The notes beneath the pieces are model-generated. The model searched no databases. It worked only from the letters and a program-made list of their open reading frames with translations, and was not told the origin of the DNA. A DNA stretch of 64,000 nt from Streptomyces subrutilus (GTDB lineage: Bacteria > Actinomycetota > Actinomycetes > Streptomycetales > Streptomycetaceae), in the NCBI RefSeq assembly GCF_008704535.1, contig NZ_CP023701.1, forward strand, positions 5,126,001 to 5,190,000. Direction: 5' to 3'. This document shows positions 23,978-33,710 of the stretch, piece after piece. Position 1 is the stretch's first letter; each line of letters starts with the position of its first letter. The translations under genes and the position numbers were made by a program.

Positions 23978-24400
23978 TCAGGCCAGCATGCGCTTGAGCA
24001 GGTCGCGCAGGGCGGTCCGCTCCTGCGTGGACAGGCCCGCCAGCGGTTCGCGGGCGAAGTCCAGGGACTCGCGCAGCCGGTCCGCCGTCCGCAGCCCCTC
24101 CTCGGTGGGGGCCGCCAGCTTGACCCTGCGGTCCGCCGGGTCGGGACGGCGCTCGACCAGGCCGCGGGTCTCCAGCCGGTCGACTATGCCGGTCACGTTC
24201 GACGGCTCGCAGCGCAGCTTCTGCGCGATCCGCCGCATCGGCAGCGGCTCCATGGCCAGCAGGTTCAGCACCCGCGCCTGGGCGCCGGTGAGCTGGTGGC
24301 TGGCGGCCACGTGCTCGTACTCCGTGTGGTAGCGGGCCACCACGTCGCCGATGAGTTCGACGACCTCGACGGTCACTGGGTCTGCGCGACGACTGGGCAT
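23978..24400 (-). CDS. MarR-family regulator
   Basis: 140 aa. The winged helix is evident: LTGAQARVLNLLAMEPLPMRRIAQKLRCEPSNVTGIVDRLETRGLVERRPDPADRRVK. Its one cysteine is in the recognition region (KLRC), and the N-terminal reactive Cys of OhrR is missing, so oxidation sensing is not indicated. It is divergent from the NADP oxidoreductase, with an inverted repeat between them, and should repress that gene. Confidence 0.9.
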   Translation of the reverse strand: MPSRRADPVTVEVVELIGDVVARYHTEYEHVAASHQLTGAQARVLNLLAMEPLPMRRIAQKLRCEPSNVTGIVDRLETRGLVERRPDPADRRVKLAAPTEEGLRTADRLRESLDFAREPLAGLSTQERTALRDLLKRMLA

Positions 24401-24425
24401 GCATCCAGCGTACCCATTTACTTGA

Positions 24426-24463
24426 CAACATGAAATATCCAGGCGCATGGTTGTTTCACGTTG
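24426..24463. promoter_or_regulatory. Candidate MarR operator
   Basis: CAACATGAAAT (24426-24436) and GTTTCACGTTG (24453-24463) are inverted half-sites (9 of 11 match) in the marR/oxidoreductase gap, in an unusually AT-rich stretch. TTGACA at 24422-24427 could be a -35 box overlapping the first half-site. Confidence 0.5.
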
Positions 24464-24492
24464 TGAAGCATTCCCCTCGTCAGGAGCACCAC

Positions 24493-25515
<1,023 letters not shown>

Positions 25516-25578
25516 GCTCACCCCACACCGTCGTGGCCGTGGGCGCGAGTCGCGACGATTACCAGGAGGATCTTCTAC

Positions 25579-26001
25579 ATGTCCATCCAGCAGTCTGACG
25601 TTCTCTACACCGCCGTCGCCACCGCCGAGAACGGCCGTGACGGTCGCGTCGCCACCAGCGACGGCAAGCTCGACGTCGTCGTGAACCCGCCGAAGGAGAT
25701 GGGCGGCAACGGCGCCGGCACCAACCCGGAGCAGCTGTTCGCCGCCGGTTACAGCGCCTGCTTCCAGGGTGCGCTGGGCGTCGTCGCCCGCAACGAGAAG
25801 GCCGACATCACCGGCTCGACCGTCACCGCCGAGGTCGGCATCGGCAAGAACGACGAGGGCTTCGGCCTGATCGTCAAGATCTCGGCCTCGATCCCGAACG
25901 TGGACGCCGCCACCGCCAAGGACCTCATCGAGAAGGCCCACCAGGTCTGCCCGTACTCCAAGGCGACCCGCGGCAACATCACCGTCGAGCTCGCCGTCTG
26001 A
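25579..26001 (+). CDS. ohr: Organic hydroperoxide resistance protein (Ohr/OsmC)
   Basis: 140 aa; AGGAGG with a nine-base spacer. The reactive cysteines Cys61 (GYSACFQGAL) and Cys124 (HQVCPYSKATRG) and the GGNGAGTNPEQLFAAGYSACF signature identify Ohr. It is a thiol peroxidase that reduces organic and fatty-acid hydroperoxides using lipoyl-type dithiols. It lies downstream of the oxidoreductase and ends at a strong hairpin. No OhrR with the reactive N-terminal Cys is next to it. Confidence 0.94.
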   Translation: MSIQQSDVLYTAVATAENGRDGRVATSDGKLDVVVNPPKEMGGNGAGTNPEQLFAAGYSACFQGALGVVARNEKADITGSTVTAEVGIGKNDEGFGLIVKISASIPNVDAATAKDLIEKAHQVCPYSKATRGNITVELAV

Positions 26002-26050
26002 TCCAGCGGATCCCGCTGGTCACGCGTCCGACGGACGCGCGTACGCACGC

Positions 26051-26088
26051 GCGAAGGCCGTACTCCCGTTCGGGAGTGCGGCCTTCGC
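26051..26088 (+). terminator. Terminator after ohr
   Basis: An 18-bp stem with one G-T pair and a two-base loop (26051-26068 / 26071-26088), 50 bases after the ohr stop. Confidence 0.8.
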
Positions 26089-26103
26089 CGTAGACTGGCC
26101 CCC

Positions 26104-26952
26104 ATGCGTGATCTTGCGGGGGGATTCCGGTACCTGCTGGCCGGACAGCGATGGGTGTTCGGGCACGGCCGGTGGTTCGGCTTCGGGCTGCTGCCCGGCC
26201 TGCTGGCCTTCGTGCTGTACCTCGGGGCCGTGATCGGCCTCTTCTACGGCGCCGACGACCTGGCCGCCTGGGCCACCCCCTTCGCCGACGGCTGGTCCTC
26301 GCCCTGGCTCGGACTCTTCCGCGGCCTGCTGAGCGCCCTGGCCGTCTGCCTCGGCCTCTTCCTCGCGGTCATCACCTTCACCGCCGTGACCCTGCTGATC
26401 GGCCAGCCCTTCTACGAGTCCCTCTCGGAGCAGGTGGACCGCAGCGAGGGCGGGGACGTGCCCGAGTCGGGGCTGCCCCTCTGGCGCGAGCTGTGGATCT
26501 CGGCCCGCGACAGCGTGAAGGTGCTCGTCCGGGTCCTGCTGTACGGCCTGCTGCTCTTCGCCCTCGGCTTCGTCCCGGTCCTGGGGCAGACCGTGGTCCC
26601 GTTCCTCGGCTTCTGCGTCTCCGGGTACTTCCTGACCCAGGAGCTCACCGCCGTCGCCCTCCAGCGCCGCAAGGTGGACCTGCCCGAGCGGCTGCGGCTG
26701 CTGCGGTCCCGGCGGATGACCGTGCTCGGCTTCGGCGTGCCGCTGGTGCTGGCCTTCCTGGTGCCGCTGGTCGCCGTGCTCCTGATGCCGGGCGCCGTGG
26801 CCGGGGCCACGCTGATGGCCCGCGACCTGATGCCCGACCCCGCGGCCGACCCCGCGGCCGGCCCCCGCGACGGCGAGGACCGGGCGGACGGGCACCGGCC
26901 GGCCGCGCCCACCGCGCCCGCCCCCGGCTTCGGCCCCCCGCCGGTGTACTAG
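26104..26952 (+). CDS. EI24-domain (CysZ-like) membrane protein
   Basis: 282 aa with four to six membrane segments. The start MRDLAGGFRYLLAGQRWVF and central LIGQPFYESLSEQVD...WRELWISARDSVKVL, ALGFVPVLGQTVVPFLGFCVSGYFLTQEL match the EI24/CysZ family. Some members import sulfate (E. coli CysZ), but actinobacterial ones are not characterised. A Pro/Ala-rich cytoplasmic tail (DPAADPAAGP...) follows the last helix. It starts right after the ohr terminator and is its own unit. Confidence 0.85.
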   Translation: MRDLAGGFRYLLAGQRWVFGHGRWFGFGLLPGLLAFVLYLGAVIGLFYGADDLAAWATPFADGWSSPWLGLFRGLLSALAVCLGLFLAVITFTAVTLLIGQPFYESLSEQVDRSEGGDVPESGLPLWRELWISARDSVKVLVRVLLYGLLLFALGFVPVLGQTVVPFLGFCVSGYFLTQELTAVALQRRKVDLPERLRLLRSRRMTVLGFGVPLVLAFLVPLVAVLLMPGAVAGATLMARDLMPDPAADPAAGPRDGEDRADGHRPAAPTAPAPGFGPPPVY

Positions 26953-27037
26953 GAGCCCGTACGGGAATCCCCTGCCCCGAGCCCGGACCGGGAGCCCGGA
27001 CCGGGAGCCGCCCCGACGGCCCGGGCGCGCCGGCCGG

Positions 27038-27616
27038 TCAGCGGGCGGCGGGCCCCCGCAGCAGGGTCAGGAAGGAGCGGAACGCGGCCGGCATGTCCAC
27101 CGACTCCGGGGCCAGCAGCCACTGGTACTGCAGGCCGTCCATCACCGCGGTCAGCAACGGCGCCGCCTCCTGCGGGGTCAGGCCCGACGGGAGCCGCTCC
27201 CCGAACTCGGCGCGCAGGACCGCGGCCATCTCGGAGCGGACCTGCGCGTACCGCTCGGTGAAGAACTCCCGCGCCGGGTGCCCGTCGGTGACGCTCTCGC
27301 CCAGCAGCGCCGAGAAGGTCTGCACGATGCCCGGCCGCATGGCGTTGTAGTCCACCAGCGAGGCCAGCAGCTCCAGTCGCCAGGTCTCGGCCGCCGCGCG
27401 GGAGCCGCCGCCGGTGTCCCACCGGTCGCGCTCCTCCAGTACGGCGACCAGCAGCGCCTCCTTGGTCGGGAAGTAGTGCAGCAGCCCCTGCTGGGTCAGG
27501 CCCACGCGCTCGGCGACCGCGCCCAGGGACGCCCCCCGGTAGCCGCGCTCCGCGATCACCTCGACGGCGGCCCGGACGATCTCCCCGCGCCGCTCCTCGC
27601 TCCTCGCCCTGGCCAT
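27038..27616 (-). CDS. TetR-family regulator beside GH3 gene
   Basis: 192 aa. The helix-turn-helix is RGEIVRAAVEVIAERGYRGASLGAVAERVGLTQQGLLHYFPTKEALLVAVLEERD. The C-terminal domain resembles TetR_C types with RPGIVQTFSALLGESVTDGHPAREFFTERYAQVR. It is divergent from the beta-glucosidase gene with a 182-base gap, so it probably represses that gene in answer to a sugar or glycoside. Confidence 0.9.
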   Translation of the reverse strand: MARARSEERRGEIVRAAVEVIAERGYRGASLGAVAERVGLTQQGLLHYFPTKEALLVAVLEERDRWDTGGGSRAAAETWRLELLASLVDYNAMRPGIVQTFSALLGESVTDGHPAREFFTERYAQVRSEMAAVLRAEFGERLPSGLTPQEAAPLLTAVMDGLQYQWLLAPESVDMPAAFRSFLTLLRGPAAR

Positions 27617-27798
27617 CGCCCCGACACCCCTTCCGTCCGCCCTCGTCCGCGGCCGCCACGGCCGCCAGCAGACCGTACGCCATGCACCGAGAATAACGAA
27701 ATGGTCACGAACCCTACCGTTCACCAGGGAACGGGTCCACGATGGGCTCGACCGCACCGCGCAAGCGCACGCACCGCACCCGATGAGGAGGCACGGCC

Positions 27799-30246
27799 GT
27801 GACCGATGCCGAACAGGCCCGTGACCAGGTCCGCGAAGACGCCGTCGAGGCCGCGCTCGGCGCGCTCGACCTCGACACCAAGACCCGGCTGCTGGCCGGC
27901 CAGGACATGTGGTCCCTGCCCGCCGTGCCCGAGATCGGGCTGGGCTCCCTGGTGATGTCCGACGGCCCCGTCGGCGTGCGCGGCGTGCGCTGGACCGCCG
28001 ACGACCCGTCCGTCGCCCTGCCCTCCCCGACGGCCCTCGCCGCCGCCTGGGACCCCGCACTGGCCCGCCGCGCGGGCCGCCTGCTGGCCCAGGAGGCCCG
28101 CCGCAAGGGCGTCCACGTCCTCCTCGCACCCACGGTCAACCTGCACCGCTCCCCCCTGGGCGGCCGCCACTTCGAGTGCTACTCCGAGGACCCGTACCTG
28201 ACCGGCGCGATCGGCAGCGGCTACGTGAACGGGGTCCAGGACGGCGGCGTCGGCACCACGGTGAAGCACTTCGCCGGCAACGACGCCGAGACCGAGCGGT
28301 TCACCGTCGACAACGTCATCGCCCCGCGCCCGCTGCGCGAGCTCTACCTCGCCCCCTTCGAGGCCATCGTCGCCAACGCCCACCCCTGGGGCATCATGAC
28401 CGCGTACAACCAGGTCAACGGCGTTTCGATGACCGAGAACCGCCACCTGGTGAACGAGGTCCTGCGCGCCGAGTGGGGCTTCGACGGCTACAACGTCTCC
28501 GACTGGATGGCCGCCCGCTCCACCGCCGGCGACATCGAGGGCGGCCTCGACGTTGCCATGCCCGGCCCGACCACCGTCTACGGCCCCGCGCTCGCCGCCG
28601 CCGTCCGCGCCGGCGAGGTGCCCGAGTCCGCCGTCGACGGCGCCGTCCGCAACGTCCTGCGCCTGGCCGCCCGCGTCGGCCTGCTCAAGGGCGCGCCCGC
28701 CGTCGTCGCCGAGCCGCCGTCCGGCATCGACGGCCAGGCCCTCGCCCGCGAGCTCGCCGTCCGCGGCTGCGTCCTCGTCCGCAACGAGGGCGGCGCCCTG
28801 CCGCTGGCCCCCGGCCGCACCGTCGCCCTCCTCGGCGCCGCCGCCCGCGACGCCCGCGTCCTCGGCGGCGGCTCGGCCACCGTCTTCCCCGAGCGGGTCG
28901 TCTCCCCGCTCGACGGCCTCACCGCCGCGCTGCCCGACGGGGCGCTCACCTACGCGGTCGGCGCCGATCCCTCCGACGAGCTGACCCCGGCCGACCAGGG
29001 CTTCGTGCTCCGCGCGGTCTGCCGCGACGCCTCCGGCGCCGTCCTCGGCGAGGGCAGCCTGCCGACCGGCCAGGTCCAGTGGATCGGCGACGACCTGCCC
29101 GCGGGCGCCGCGTACGAGACGATGGCCAGCATCGAGGTCACCGGTACGTTCCTGCCGCGCGAGAGCGGCGAGCACGCCTTCGGCACCCGCGGACTCGGCG
29201 CCTTCACCCTCGCCGTCGGCGGCGAGACCCTGTGGGACGGCGTCCAGGAACTCGGCAACGAGGCCGACCCCTTCGAAGCCTTCTTCGGCGCCCCCAGCGA
29301 GCGCGCCCGGACCACCCTCACCGCCGGCGAGCCCGTGGAGGTGTCGCTGACGTACCAGGTGCCCGACATGAGCGCGCTGCCGCTCAAGGCCGTCATGTTC
29401 TCCTTCCTGCACCTGGGCCCGCGCCGCGACCCCGACGAGCTCATCGCCGAGGCCGCCCGGGCCGCGGCCGCCGCCGACACGGCCGTGGTCGTCGTCGCCA
29501 CCACCGAGCGCGTGGAGTCCGAGGGCTTCGACCGCACCGGCCTGGGCCTGCCCGGCCGCCAGGACGACCTGGTGCGCGCGGTCGCGGCCGCCAACCCGAA
29601 CACCGTGGTCGTCGTCAACGCCGGCTCGCCGGTCGAGCTCCCGTGGCGCGAGGACGTGGCCGCCGTCCTGCTCACCTGGTTCCCCGGGCAGGAGGGCGGG
29701 GCCGCCCTGGCCGACGTGCTCCTCGGCGCGGCCGAGCCCGGCGGCCGGCTGCCCACCACCTGGCCCGCCCGGCTCGCCGACGCGCCCGTCACCGAGGTCG
29801 TCCCCACCGAGGGGCGCCTGGAGTACCGCGAGGGGCTCTTCATCGGCTACCGGGCCTACGAGAAGCACGCCGTCGTCCCCGCCTTCCCCTTCGGGCACGG
29901 CCTGGGGTACACGGACTGGACCTACGACTCCCTGGAGGCCGGCGCCGACACCGTCCGGGTCCGCCTCACCAACACCGGCACCCGGCCCGGCCGCGAGGTC
30001 GTCCAGGTCTACCTGGCCCCGGTGGCGGACGGCGTCGAGCGGCCCGCGAGCTGGCTGGCGGCCTTCGCGGGCGTCGAGGCGGGCCCCGGCGAGAGCGTCG
30101 AGGCCGAGATCGCCCTGCCCGCGAGGGCCTTCGAGATCTGGGACGAGGCAGCCCGCGGCTGGCGGCGGATCGGGGGCACCTACGAGGTCCGCGCGAGCCG
30201 CTCCCACACCGACACCCGGCTGACGGCCGCGGTCGACATCGTGTGA
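27799..30246 (+). CDS. Glycoside hydrolase family 3 beta-glucosidase with PA14 insert
   Basis: 815 aa from GTG (GAGGAG upstream). The GH3 N-domain carries KHFAGN (156-161) and GYNVSDWM, where Asp235 is the nucleophile. The C-domain begins near residue 310. A PA14-like beta insert lies about 395-540 (TGTFLPRESGEHAFGTRGLGAFTLAVGG), and an Fn3-like domain ends the protein (VRVRLTNTGTRPGREVVQVYLAP). No signal peptide, so it hydrolyses imported beta-glucosides or steroid/phenolic glycosides inside the cell. It is under the divergent TetR and ends before a bidirectional hairpin. Confidence 0.93.
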   Translation: MTDAEQARDQVREDAVEAALGALDLDTKTRLLAGQDMWSLPAVPEIGLGSLVMSDGPVGVRGVRWTADDPSVALPSPTALAAAWDPALARRAGRLLAQEARRKGVHVLLAPTVNLHRSPLGGRHFECYSEDPYLTGAIGSGYVNGVQDGGVGTTVKHFAGNDAETERFTVDNVIAPRPLRELYLAPFEAIVANAHPWGIMTAYNQVNGVSMTENRHLVNEVLRAEWGFDGYNVSDWMAARSTAGDIEGGLDVAMPGPTTVYGPALAAAVRAGEVPESAVDGAVRNVLRLAARVGLLKGAPAVVAEPPSGIDGQALARELAVRGCVLVRNEGGALPLAPGRTVALLGAAARDARVLGGGSATVFPERVVSPLDGLTAALPDGALTYAVGADPSDELTPADQGFVLRAVCRDASGAVLGEGSLPTGQVQWIGDDLPAGAAYETMASIEVTGTFLPRESGEHAFGTRGLGAFTLAVGGETLWDGVQELGNEADPFEAFFGAPSERARTTLTAGEPVEVSLTYQVPDMSALPLKAVMFSFLHLGPRRDPDELIAEAARAAAAADTAVVVVATTERVESEGFDRTGLGLPGRQDDLVRAVAAANPNTVVVVNAGSPVELPWREDVAAVLLTWFPGQEGGAALADVLLGAAEPGGRLPTTWPARLADAPVTEVVPTEGRLEYREGLFIGYRAYEKHAVVPAFPFGHGLGYTDWTYDSLEAGADTVRVRLTNTGTRPGREVVQVYLAPVADGVERPASWLAAFAGVEAGPGESVEAEIALPARAFEIWDEAARGWRRIGGTYEVRASRSHTDTRLTAAVDIV

Positions 30247-30312
30247 CGCGCCGACACGACACACCGGCAGGAAACGACTGAAGCCGGATTGGCCGGAAAT
30301 CACCCAAGAACC

Positions 30313-30348
30313 GGACCGGGAGCGGGCCCTGACACCCGCTCCCGGTCC
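30313..30348. terminator. Bidirectional terminator, GH3 / SGNH
   Basis: A perfect 14-bp stem (30313-30326 / 30335-30348) with an eight-base loop, between convergent stops at 30246 and 30356. Confidence 0.8.
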
Positions 30349-30355
30349 GTCTGCG

Positions 30356-31252
30356 TCAACGCGGCGCGTCGGCGGCCGTCACCTGACGGTGGGCCAGTTC
30401 CGCGAGCCGCGCCTGTCCGTCCCGGCCCGGATGGAACCAGTCCCAGCGGCTCAACTGTTCGGTTCCGAAGGGGTACTGGAACACCGCTCCACCGTCGTAC
30501 CGGCACAGCGGATCCTTCGCGCAGACCTCGCGCAGCACCTCGTTGTACTCGACCACCCGCGCCCGCACCTGCTCGCGCCGGGCCGTCGGCCCCGTCGCCG
30601 CCGACAGCGGATCGGCCAGCATCGACTGGCAGATGCCCAGGCTCCAGATCTTGCGCACCATCGGGTCGTCCTTGCCCTGCTCCCACAGCCGCTGGAGGTC
30701 CGGCACGCTGGAGACGTACACCTGGGAGGCGGGAGAGGCGGCCCGCAGCCCCGCGAGGGCCTGCTCGAAACCGGACCGGAACTCCGCCACCGGAGTCATC
30801 GACGAAGCCGTGGGCCGGCAGGCGTCGTTCGACCCCACCATGACCGTGACCAGGCCGGGCTTGTGCGCTGCGGCCCCGGCGAGCTGGGCCGGCAGGTCCG
30901 CCATCCGCGAGCCGGTCACCGCGAGGTTCCAGCTCCTGGTCGCCGCGCCGGCGTCCCCGAGCAGCCGCGCGGCCAGGGAGCGGACCGCCGGATCGGTGCC
31001 GGTGGCCCACGACACCTCGGGGCAGTCGGCCAGCACCGAACAGGCGTCGAAGCCCCGCGTGATGGAGTCGCCCACGGCCGCGACGGAGGCGGGTGCCGTG
31101 TTCCAGCGGGGTGCGGACTGCGCACCGCGCTCGCCCTGCCCCCCGGATCCGCCGAGACCGCACCCGCTCACCGACCCGGCCAGCAGGGCCGCCGCCGCTC
31201 CCGCGCCCGCGAGGGTCCGGCGCGCGCGGCGGCGCGGGGCGGTGGTGCGCAT
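30356..31252 (-). CDS. SGNH/GDSL-hydrolase lipoprotein
   Basis: 298 aa. The N-terminus has basic residues (RRRARR) and a lipobox-like VSGC with Cys31, so it is an exported lipoprotein. Block I is AAVGDSITRG (catalytic Ser), block III is VGSNDACRP (Asn oxyanion), and block V is DWFHPG (Asp and His). These are the four SGNH features of GDSL esterases and lipases. The Cys-rich middle (CSVLADCP, CAKDPLC) suggests disulfides. The substrate is probably an ester such as a lipid or acetylated glycan. Monocistronic, with terminators on both sides. Confidence 0.9.
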   Translation of the reverse strand: MRTTAPRRRARRTLAGAGAAAALLAGSVSGCGLGGSGGQGERGAQSAPRWNTAPASVAAVGDSITRGFDACSVLADCPEVSWATGTDPAVRSLAARLLGDAGAATRSWNLAVTGSRMADLPAQLAGAAAHKPGLVTVMVGSNDACRPTASSMTPVAEFRSGFEQALAGLRAASPASQVYVSSVPDLQRLWEQGKDDPMVRKIWSLGICQSMLADPLSAATGPTARREQVRARVVEYNEVLREVCAKDPLCRYDGGAVFQYPFGTEQLSRWDWFHPGRDGQARLAELAHRQVTAADAPR

Positions 31253-31502
31253 CGGGTGGTCCCCTCCTCGTCGCCCCCGTGCCGTGCGGGGGCGTCCTGC
31301 TGAGTGAAAGCTCGGTGTTCGACGGTCCTGGAGCGACCGTACGTCACACCGGGACCCCTGACGCGCGGTAGCTTTTTCCCGTGGCGTTTCAGCCGCAGGT
31401 TCCGTAGCGCAATGTCAAATAATTTCCGTTACATTACATCACGTCACATACTGTCCGTTTTCTGGAGTTTATTCCCGACCTCGTCCCATACTGGAGGTCC
31501 CG

Positions 31503-31997
31503 GTGACGACACGTGGAGTCCTGTACGTGCACTCCGCACCGCGCGCGCTCTGCCCGCACGTGGAATGGGCTGTAGCGGGTGTGCTCGGGGTGCGGGTGAG
31601 CCTCGACTGGATCAGGCAGCCCGCCTCCCCCGGCACGTGGAGAGCCGAGTTCTCCTGGCGGGCCGAAGCGGGCACCGCCTCGAAGCTCGCCTCCGCACTG
31701 CGCGGCTGGCACCTGCTGCGCTTCGAGGTGACCGCGGAACCCTGCCAGAGCGCCGAGGGCGAGCGCTACAGCTCCACCCCGGAGCTCGGCATCTTCCACG
31801 CCGTCACCGGCATGCACGGTGACATCCTGATCCCCGAGGACCGGCTGCGCGCCGCCGTCGCCCGCTCGGCGCACGGCGAGACCGAGCTGGAGGCGGAGAT
31901 CGCCAAACTGCTCGGCAAGCCCTGGGACGACGAACTGGAGCCCTTCCGCCACGCCGGCGAGGGAGCCCCCGTCCGCTGGCTGCACCAGGTCGTCTGA
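31503..31997 (+). CDS. DUF3145-family protein
   Basis: 164 aa from GTG with GGAGG five bases upstream. MTTRGVLYVHSAPRALCPHVEWAVAGVLG and SLDWIRQPASPGTWRAEFSW are the recognisable DUF3145 start, a family found across actinobacteria and often near fab genes. The function is unknown. The upstream 31390-31480 stretch is AT-rich (ATTACATCACGTCACATACTG) and likely holds the promoter. It faces fabF, with a 24-bp hairpin between them. Confidence 0.88.
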   Translation: MTTRGVLYVHSAPRALCPHVEWAVAGVLGVRVSLDWIRQPASPGTWRAEFSWRAEAGTASKLASALRGWHLLRFEVTAEPCQSAEGERYSSTPELGIFHAVTGMHGDILIPEDRLRAAVARSAHGETELEAEIAKLLGKPWDDELEPFRHAGEGAPVRWLHQVV

Positions 31998-32006
31998 GCG
32001 GCCCGC

Positions 32007-32056
32007 ACGACGCGAGGGCCCCGACCGGCGGTCGCCGGTCGGGGCCCTCGCGTCGT
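32007..32056. terminator. Bidirectional terminator, DUF3145 / fabF
   Basis: A perfect 24-bp stem with a two-base loop (32007-32030 / 32033-32056) between convergent stops at 31997 and 32063. It is the longest perfect stem I saw in the window. Confidence 0.85.
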
Positions 32057-32062
32057 ACGGGA

Positions 32063-33328
32063 TCAGACGCTGCGGAACGCCAGCGTGACGTTGTGGCCGC
32101 CGAAGCCGAAGGAGTTGTTGATCGCCGAGATCGGGCCGTCGGCCGGCAGCTTGCGCGGCTCGCCGACGATGATGTCCGCGTCGATGTCGTCGTCCAGCTC
32201 GTCCACGTTGATGGTCGCCGGAGCCAGCCGGTGGTACAGCGCCAGCACGGTCGCGACGGTCTCGATGCCGCCGGCGCCGCCCAGCAGGTGGCCGGTCATC
32301 GACTTGGTCGCGGAGATCGCGATGTGGTCGAGATCGTCGCCCAGCACCTTGCGCAGCGCCTTCAGCTCCGCCGTGTCACCCTGCGGCGTCGACGTGGCGT
32401 GCGCGTTCAGGTGGACCAGCTCGGCCGGGTCCAGGCCCGTGTTGTCGAGCAGGTTCTGCACCGCGGCCGCGACACCGCGGCCGGTCGGCTCGGGCTGCGC
32501 GATGTGGTGGCTGTCCGCGGACAGGCCCTGGCCCAGCACCTCGCAGTAGACCCGGGCACCCCGCGCGGCCGCGTGCTCGGCCGACTCCAGGATCACGACG
32601 CCGGCGCCCTCGCCGAGGACGAAGCCGTCACGGGCCTTGTCGTACGGGCGGGAGGCCTGCTCCGGGTGCTCGTTGTTCTTCGACATCGCCATCATGTTGG
32701 CGAACGCCGCGATCGGCAGCGGGTGGATCGCCGCCTCCGTGCCGCCGGCGACGACCACGTCGGCGCGGCCGGTACGGATCATCTCGACCGCGTAGCCGAT
32801 GGCCTCGGCACCCGACGCGCAGGCGCTGACCGGAGTGTGCACGCCCGCCCGGGCGTTGACCTCCAGGCCGACGTTGGCCGAGGGGCCGTTCGGCATGAGC
32901 ATGGGGACGGTGTGCGGGGAGACCCGGCGCACCCCCTTCTCCTTCAGCACGTCGTACTGGTCGAGCAGGGTGGTCACGCCGCCGATGCCGGAGGCGATCA
33001 CGGTGCCCAGGCGCTCGGGGGTGATGACCCCGTCCTCGCCGGCCGGGGCGGTGTAGCCGGCGTCGGCCCACGCCTCGCGCGCCGCGATGACGGCGAACTG
33101 CGCCGAGCGGTCGAGCTTGCGGGCCAACGGGCGCGGCAGGACCTCACCCGGGTCCACGGCGGCCGGGGCGGCGATGCGGACCGGGAGTTCGGCGAAGCGC
33201 TCGCCCTCCAGGGGCTTTACGCCGGAACGGCCGGCAAGCAGACCTTCCCAGGTCGAAGCGCTGTCGCCACCCAGCGGAGTGGTTGCGCCGATACCGGTGA
33301 CGACCACGGTGCGATTGGTCGGGCTCAC
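32063..33328 (-). CDS. fabF: Beta-ketoacyl-ACP synthase II
   Basis: 421 aa from GTG. The KAS motifs are TGIGATTPLGGD, SACASGAEAIG (active Cys), NAHATSTPQGDTAE (first His) and KSMTGHLLGGAG (second His). It elongates acyl-ACP with malonyl-ACP in fatty-acid synthesis. It is last in the operon fabD-fabH-acpP-fabF, 79 bases after acpP. GGAGAA precedes the GTG; an upstream in-frame start at 33394 has no site. Confidence 0.97.
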   Translation of the reverse strand: MSPTNRTVVVTGIGATTPLGGDSASTWEGLLAGRSGVKPLEGERFAELPVRIAAPAAVDPGEVLPRPLARKLDRSAQFAVIAAREAWADAGYTAPAGEDGVITPERLGTVIASGIGGVTTLLDQYDVLKEKGVRRVSPHTVPMLMPNGPSANVGLEVNARAGVHTPVSACASGAEAIGYAVEMIRTGRADVVVAGGTEAAIHPLPIAAFANMMAMSKNNEHPEQASRPYDKARDGFVLGEGAGVVILESAEHAAARGARVYCEVLGQGLSADSHHIAQPEPTGRGVAAAVQNLLDNTGLDPAELVHLNAHATSTPQGDTAELKALRKVLGDDLDHIAISATKSMTGHLLGGAGGIETVATVLALYHRLAPATINVDELDDDIDADIIVGEPRKLPADGPISAINNSFGFGGHNVTLAFRSV

Positions 33329-33407
33329 AGGAATTCTTTCTCCACGTCTCAGGGGGTGCTGAATTGTCACGGCGCCACCGCCAGGTGGCGACAAACGCTC
33401 GTCAGGC

Positions 33408-33656
33408 TCAGGCCTGGTGCTTCAGGATGTAGTCGGCCGCGTCGCCGACCGTCTTGAGGTTCTTGACGTCCTCGTCCGGGATCTTGACCTCGAAGCGCTC
33501 CTCGGCGGCGACGACGACCTCGACCATGGACAGCGAGTCGACGTCCAGGTCGTCGGTGAAGGACTTGTCGAGCTGGACGTCCTCCTGCGGGATGCCGGCG
33601 ATCTCGTTGACGATCTCCGCGAGACCTTCGAGGATCTCTTCCTGCGTGGCGGCCAT
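33408..33656 (-). CDS. acpP: Acyl carrier protein
   Basis: 82 aa with DVDSLSMVE, where the Ser carries the phosphopantetheine arm. It is acidic throughout, like all fatty-acid ACPs. GGAG is well placed before the ATG at 33656. It lies between fabH and fabF and carries the acyl chain between them. Confidence 0.97.
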   Translation of the reverse strand: MAATQEEILEGLAEIVNEIAGIPQEDVQLDKSFTDDLDVDSLSMVEVVVAAEERFEVKIPDEDVKNLKTVGDAADYILKHQA

Positions 33657-33710
33657 GTGGCGCTCCTTCTATGGATAACGGGGTGTAACGGGCCGGATGG
33701 TATCCGGGCC

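Noticed and set aside
23978..24400. Naming the MarR gene ohrR because ohr lies 1.2 kb away
   Set aside because: The N-terminal reactive Cys of OhrR is absent and the gene directly divergent is an oxidoreductase.
24430..24492. Longer N-terminus of the LTD-type oxidoreductase
   Set aside because: It overlaps the operator-like inverted repeat, and the ribosome site supports 24493.
26953..27037. 13-bp GAGCCCGGACCGG-type tandem repeat as a mobile end
   Set aside because: Only two units in a GC-rich gap; it is more simply a weak terminator or slippage.
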